9,542 nucleotides of DNA from Acidobacteriaceae bacterium (GTDB taxonomy: Bacteria > Acidobacteriota > Terriglobia > Terriglobales > SbA1). Each line of letters opens with the position of its first letter. Position 1 is the stretch's first letter. Location of the stretch: NCBI GenBank assembly GCA_003136335.1, contig PLEA01000697.1, forward strand, positions 6,915 to 16,456, given 5' to 3'. The translations under genes and the position numbers were made by a program. A model generated the notes under the pieces. It ran no database searches, was not told where the DNA came from, and saw only the letters and a program-made list of their open reading frames with translations. Of the stretch, positions 6,749-9,542 are shown piece by piece.

Positions 6749-8911
6749 TCAACTCGCCTTCAACCCGTCTGGAACCAAGGGCAAAGAGCGCAGCCGTACG
6801 CCGCTCGCATCGAAAATGGCGTTTGCGACCGCGGGTGCCAGACCAACCATCGGGCACTCGCCCGCACCCGCGGATGGAAGCTCCTTGCGGTCGAGCAGCA
6901 CGGTCCCAAGAGCTGGAACATCACTGAAGCGCGGCACGCGATATTTCGACATCCTGCCGTTAAGAATCTTGCCGTCTTCGAATTCGATCGCTTCGAAGAG
7001 CGCCCCGCCTAATCCTTGTACGTTCGATCCTTCGATTTGATTGCGCAGATTGTCGGGATTCACAATCGCGCCGCATTCAAAGGCGGAAACCACGCGAACT
7101 ACCTTCACGTCTCCCGACTTGCGATTTACGTTGACCTCGGCGAACGTAGCAATGTTGCCGAGCTTCTCGTAACCCCCGCCCATTCCAAATCCCTGGCCGG
7201 CAGTCTTGCTCTTCCCCCAGCCAAACTGTTTCGCCGCCACCTCGAACACTGCGCGCAGCCTCTCATCCTTCAGGTTCTTCAGGCGGAATGCCAGCGGATC
7301 CATCTTCAGCGCGTGCGCCATTTCGTCCATGTGCGACTCGCGTGCGAAATGGTTGGCGGTAGCGGCCAACGCGCGATACGATCCCTGCCGCAAAGGAGAA
7401 TTCGTCGCATGAAAAACAATACGCTGGTTCGGAATCTCGTAATATGTGCGAATCCCAGCCGAACCGGAATTATAGTTATGGAAGTCCCATGCGGTGATCG
7501 TCCCATCGCTGCGCACGCCGCTGGTCACGTCAATCACGCCCGCCGGACGGAAATACGCCCACGTAAACTCCTCTTCCCGCGACCACACCAGTTTCACGGG
7601 CCGCTTGGCCGCGCGCGCCAACCGCGCCGCCTCGATAGCCGTTTCCCCAGTGTGTTTGCCGCCATAGGCGGACCCGGTATCCGGCACCAACACTCGCACT
7701 TGATCTTCGGGAATTCGAAACGCCTCGGCGAGTTGTCCGCGCACTCCGAACGGACGCTGCGTTCCGGTCCAGACGGTCAAGTTGTTCCCATCCCACTTCG
7801 CCAATGCAGCCCGCGGTTCGAGCGGAGTGTGCGCGATGTACGCCACGGTATAAGTCTGTTGCAGACGATGATTGGCAGAACCCAGCGCCTGATCCACGGT
7901 GCCGACGTCATAGCGATCGCCATCTCCCGTTAGATCTTTACCTTCAACAGCGTTCTTCCGCAGATAGACGAACAGTTCTTTGCTCGAAGGTTGCGGCTCG
8001 GACTTCCATTCCGCGTGAATCGCAGCAATCGCAGCCGCAGCCAGTTCCGTGCTCGCAGCGGCAACGCCCACAAAGTTGCCATCATGAACCGCCGTCGCGC
8101 CCATCTGCTCCGCCGCTTGCGCATCCACTGAAAGCAAGGTCGCGCCGAACGACGGTGGCCGCAATACCCTGCCATAGAGCATGTCAGGCAACTTCTGGTC
8201 TGACGGATAACGGTGCCGGCCCATCACAAAGTCGCGCCCATCCACTTTGAGCGCGGACTGGCCCGCCACTTTCCAACTCGCCGCCGGCATTAAAGGAGTG
8301 TCAGCAGTGACCGTCAGGGTCAGCTGCTGGCCTTGCATCAGCGCCGCATATTCCACGGATCGATTCTTCTGAGGATGATCCATGACCTTCCCATCGGCAG
8401 CGATCAGGTGCGGACGATCCGTCTGCCATTGCGCAGCCGCAAGACTGATCAGCATCTCGCGCGCCGCCGCCGCAACTTTGCGAAGCTGCAGATTCATCGT
8501 GGGCGTCGTGCGGCTGCCGAACGTACCCATGTCAAACGGCGTGAGCTGAGTGTCGCCCATCACCATTTCAATTTTGTCGATCGGCACGTGCAGTTCTTCC
8601 GCCACTGCCTGGCTCAGAGAAGTCCGGATGTTCTGGCCCATCTCGACCTTCCCGGTGTAAACCGTAACTTTGCCGTCTTCTCCGATGTGTAGCCATGCAT
8701 CGATTTCCTTGGGAAGATCGCTCCGTCGTTGTCTCCCCCCGCCCGACTCCTGCGCGACCACCGCAGGTCTTAAGGCCGAAACTACCAGAAGCCCGGCGCC
8801 AAGAAACTTGAAAAACTCCCTGCGATCCAGATCAAAGCGGTACGGCGCGGCGGCCCTGAGTTCGTAGCGCTCAGGCTCCAACGGAACTTGCGCGGGAGTT
8901 CGATCGCTCAT
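6749..8911 (-). CDS. Xanthine dehydrogenase family molybdopterin-binding subunit (IorB-like), Tat signal
   Basis: Catalytic subunit of a molybdenum hydroxylase, 720 residues, matching the isoquinoline 1-oxidoreductase beta-type branch. These enzymes hydroxylate N-heterocycles or oxidise aldehydes using water. The N-terminus has a Tat motif (DRREFFKFLGAG, Arg30-Arg31) and a hydrophobic core to about residue 53. Visible family motifs are EMGQNIRTSLSQAVAEEL, GDTQLTPFDMGTFGSR, the hammerhead region (DMLYGRVLRPPSFGA), GTQRPFGVRGQLAEAF, GSAYGGKHTGE, QGSYRALAATANHFARE and the C-terminal GAGE with the likely catalytic Glu at ~685, then LAPAVANAIF. It starts at 8911, overlapping the [2Fe-2S] subunit stop by ATGA, with GGGAG 7 bases upstream; this indicates translational coupling. 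No FAD subunit gene is present, as is normal for IorAB types, whose electrons usually leave via a cytochrome. The substrate is not predictable. Confidence 0.93.
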   Translation of the reverse strand: MSDRTPAQVPLEPERYELRAAAPYRFDLDRREFFKFLGAGLLVVSALRPAVVAQESGGGRQRRSDLPKEIDAWLHIGEDGKVTVYTGKVEMGQNIRTSLSQAVAEELHVPIDKIEMVMGDTQLTPFDMGTFGSRTTPTMNLQLRKVAAAAREMLISLAAAQWQTDRPHLIAADGKVMDHPQKNRSVEYAALMQGQQLTLTVTADTPLMPAASWKVAGQSALKVDGRDFVMGRHRYPSDQKLPDMLYGRVLRPPSFGATLLSVDAQAAEQMGATAVHDGNFVGVAAASTELAAAAIAAIHAEWKSEPQPSSKELFVYLRKNAVEGKDLTGDGDRYDVGTVDQALGSANHRLQQTYTVAYIAHTPLEPRAALAKWDGNNLTVWTGTQRPFGVRGQLAEAFRIPEDQVRVLVPDTGSAYGGKHTGETAIEAARLARAAKRPVKLVWSREEEFTWAYFRPAGVIDVTSGVRSDGTITAWDFHNYNSGSAGIRTYYEIPNQRIVFHATNSPLRQGSYRALAATANHFARESHMDEMAHALKMDPLAFRLKNLKDERLRAVFEVAAKQFGWGKSKTAGQGFGMGGGYEKLGNIATFAEVNVNRKSGDVKVVRVVSAFECGAIVNPDNLRNQIEGSNVQGLGGALFEAIEFEDGKILNGRMSKYRVPRFSDVPALGTVLLDRKELPSAGAGECPMVGLAPAVANAIFDASGVRLRSLPLVPDGLKAS

Positions 8912-9399
8912 CGGCCCGCTCCCTTTCCGGCAGACGACGCCATGACCTTCGCCGCTTTCTGGATCGCAGTGACGATGCGCGGATAAGTTCCACACCGACA
9001 TATGTTGCCGTCCATGAAGTTGATGATCTCGCTTTCCTTCGGCGCCGGATTTCGCTGGAGCAGCGCAACCGCCGACATAATCATGCCTGACGTGCAGTAA
9101 CCGCACTGCATCGCTGCGGCCTCCAGAAACGCTTCTTGCACGGGATGGAGTTGTTCGCCGCTGGCCAGCCCTTCAATCGTCGTGATCTGTTTCTGAGAAA
9201 CCGTACCCACCTTGGTGACGCACGACCGTTGCGCCTTCCCATCGATCAGGACGGTGCAGGCGCCACATTGGCCTTCCCCGCAACCGTACTTGCTACCGGT
9301 GAGATCAAGTTGCTCGCGCAAGACGCTGAGCAGGCTGGTTTGAGGCTCTGCGTCAACCGTGTACGATTTTCCGTTGATAGCGAGACGAATGGTAGACAT
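8908..9399 (-). CDS. (2Fe-2S)-binding subunit of a xanthine dehydrogenase family hydroxylase (IorA-like)
   Basis: Electron-transfer subunit of 163 residues with two [2Fe-2S] clusters, partner of the overlapping molybdopterin subunit. The N-terminal plant-ferredoxin fold has Cys40, Cys45, Cys48 (CGEGQCGAC) and Cys60. The C-terminal four-helix domain has Cys99 and Cys102 (QCGYC) plus Cys134 and Cys136 (NICRCGTYPRI). All eight ligands are present and the length is standard for IorA-like proteins. It has no signal peptide of its own, while its partner has a Tat leader, so it probably crosses the membrane bound to that partner. The start at 9399 is preceded by a modest GGA 7 bases upstream. It is the first gene of the minus-strand set visible here. 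Confidence 0.95.
   Translation of the reverse strand: MSTIRLAINGKSYTVDAEPQTSLLSVLREQLDLTGSKYGCGEGQCGACTVLIDGKAQRSCVTKVGTVSQKQITTIEGLASGEQLHPVQEAFLEAAAMQCGYCTSGMIMSAVALLQRNPAPKESEIINFMDGNICRCGTYPRIVTAIQKAAKVMASSAGKGAGR
8919..8923 (-). promoter_or_regulatory. Ribosome-binding site of the Mo-hydroxylase large subunit, inside the small-subunit gene
   Basis: GGGAG on the minus strand within the last codons of the [2Fe-2S] subunit, 7 bases before the ATG at 8911. This fixes the start at 8911 rather than at in-frame positions further upstream, which would overlap the small subunit extensively. Confidence 0.65.
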
Positions 9400-9542
9400 T
9401 TCGAAATCCAGAACGAGAACTGCGCCGGCGGATCCGTAATTTGTAAGAGGCTTCTCAGAGAATGATACACCCGCTGATGAGGCCGGTTGAAGGCTTGAAC
9501 GCCCTTCATCCCTGACTTCGATTCAGTCGTTGATCGCCTGAT
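9400..9542. other. Upstream region of the Mo-hydroxylase genes
   Basis: About 140 bases to the right edge without a convincing gene. It includes the weak promoter above and a short bulged stem (GAAGG-type arms near 9489-9507). Nothing else is recognised. Confidence 0.4.
9462..9491 (-). promoter_or_regulatory. Weak candidate promoter for the Mo-hydroxylase genes
   Basis: On the minus strand, TTCAAC (9491-9486) and TATCAT (9467-9462) are separated by 18 bases, about 60 bases before the small-subunit start. The -10 matches consensus at 5 of 6 positions and the -35 is poor. Position is reasonable but the match could be chance. Confidence 0.25.

Noticed and set aside
7016..7933. Long open frame (305 codons) on the plus strand inside the molybdopterin subunit gene
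   Set aside because: It is antisense to a gene with complete family motifs. The translation is rich in Arg, His and Ser with no recognisable domain, as expected of a shadow frame in GC-rich DNA.
2191..8292. 10-mer GCCGGCATTA repeated at 2191, 3882 and 8283
   Set aside because: One copy lies in codons of the molybdopterin gene and the flanks differ at the others. The spacing is irregular, so a functional repeat family is not supported.
8912..9106. Upstream extension of the molybdopterin subunit to an ATG at 9106
   Set aside because: It would overlap most of the second half of the [2Fe-2S] gene. The ATG at 8911 has a ribosome-binding site, an ATGA overlap and a normal Tat leader position.

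Overview
The window most resembles a chromosomal segment of a soil-type Acidobacteriota bacterium (Solibacter/Koribacter-like). This is inferred from gene content: an Oar-like TonB-dependent receptor with an N-terminal carboxypeptidase-regulatory-like domain, two Tat-exported Gfo/Idh/MocA oxidoreductases of a kind abundant in that phylum, and an IorAB-like molybdenum hydroxylase. Base composition is moderately GC-rich and looks even throughout. I see no tRNA, rRNA, CRISPR array, transposase or phage gene.

Layout. Positions 1-2042 (minus) hold the first ~680 residues of a TonB-dependent receptor whose 3' end lies outside the window. A ~320-base divergent intergenic region (2043-2364) separates it from a Tat-signal Gfo/Idh/MocA oxidoreductase (2365-3711, plus). 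After ~275 non-coding bases comes an FMN-dependent alpha-hydroxy-acid dehydrogenase (3987-5198, plus). Just downstream, a good ribosome-binding site and a Tat-like N-terminus (5261 onward) open a frame that loses recognisable sequence after about 14 codons and runs into the 3' end of the convergent gene. It looks like a decapitated gene marking a rearrangement junction. The right half is a minus-strand set read from the right edge: a [2Fe-2S] subunit (9399-8908), a Tat-signal molybdopterin subunit overlapping it by 4 bases (8911-6749), and a second Tat-signal Gfo/Idh/MocA oxidoreductase (6655-5321).

How they may work together. Three of the six intact or edge-truncated genes carry a twin-arginine leader and a fourth encodes an outer-membrane receptor, so much of the window is devoted to the cell envelope. 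A reasonable inference is uptake of a sugar-like or plant-derived compound through the receptor, followed by oxidation in the periplasm (two Gfo/Idh/MocA enzymes and the Mo hydroxylase) and oxidation of a 2-hydroxy acid by the flavoenzyme. No substrate can be read from the sequence, and the plus-strand and minus-strand sets may be independent. The individual genes belong to known families; the most unusual spot is the junction at 5199-5320.
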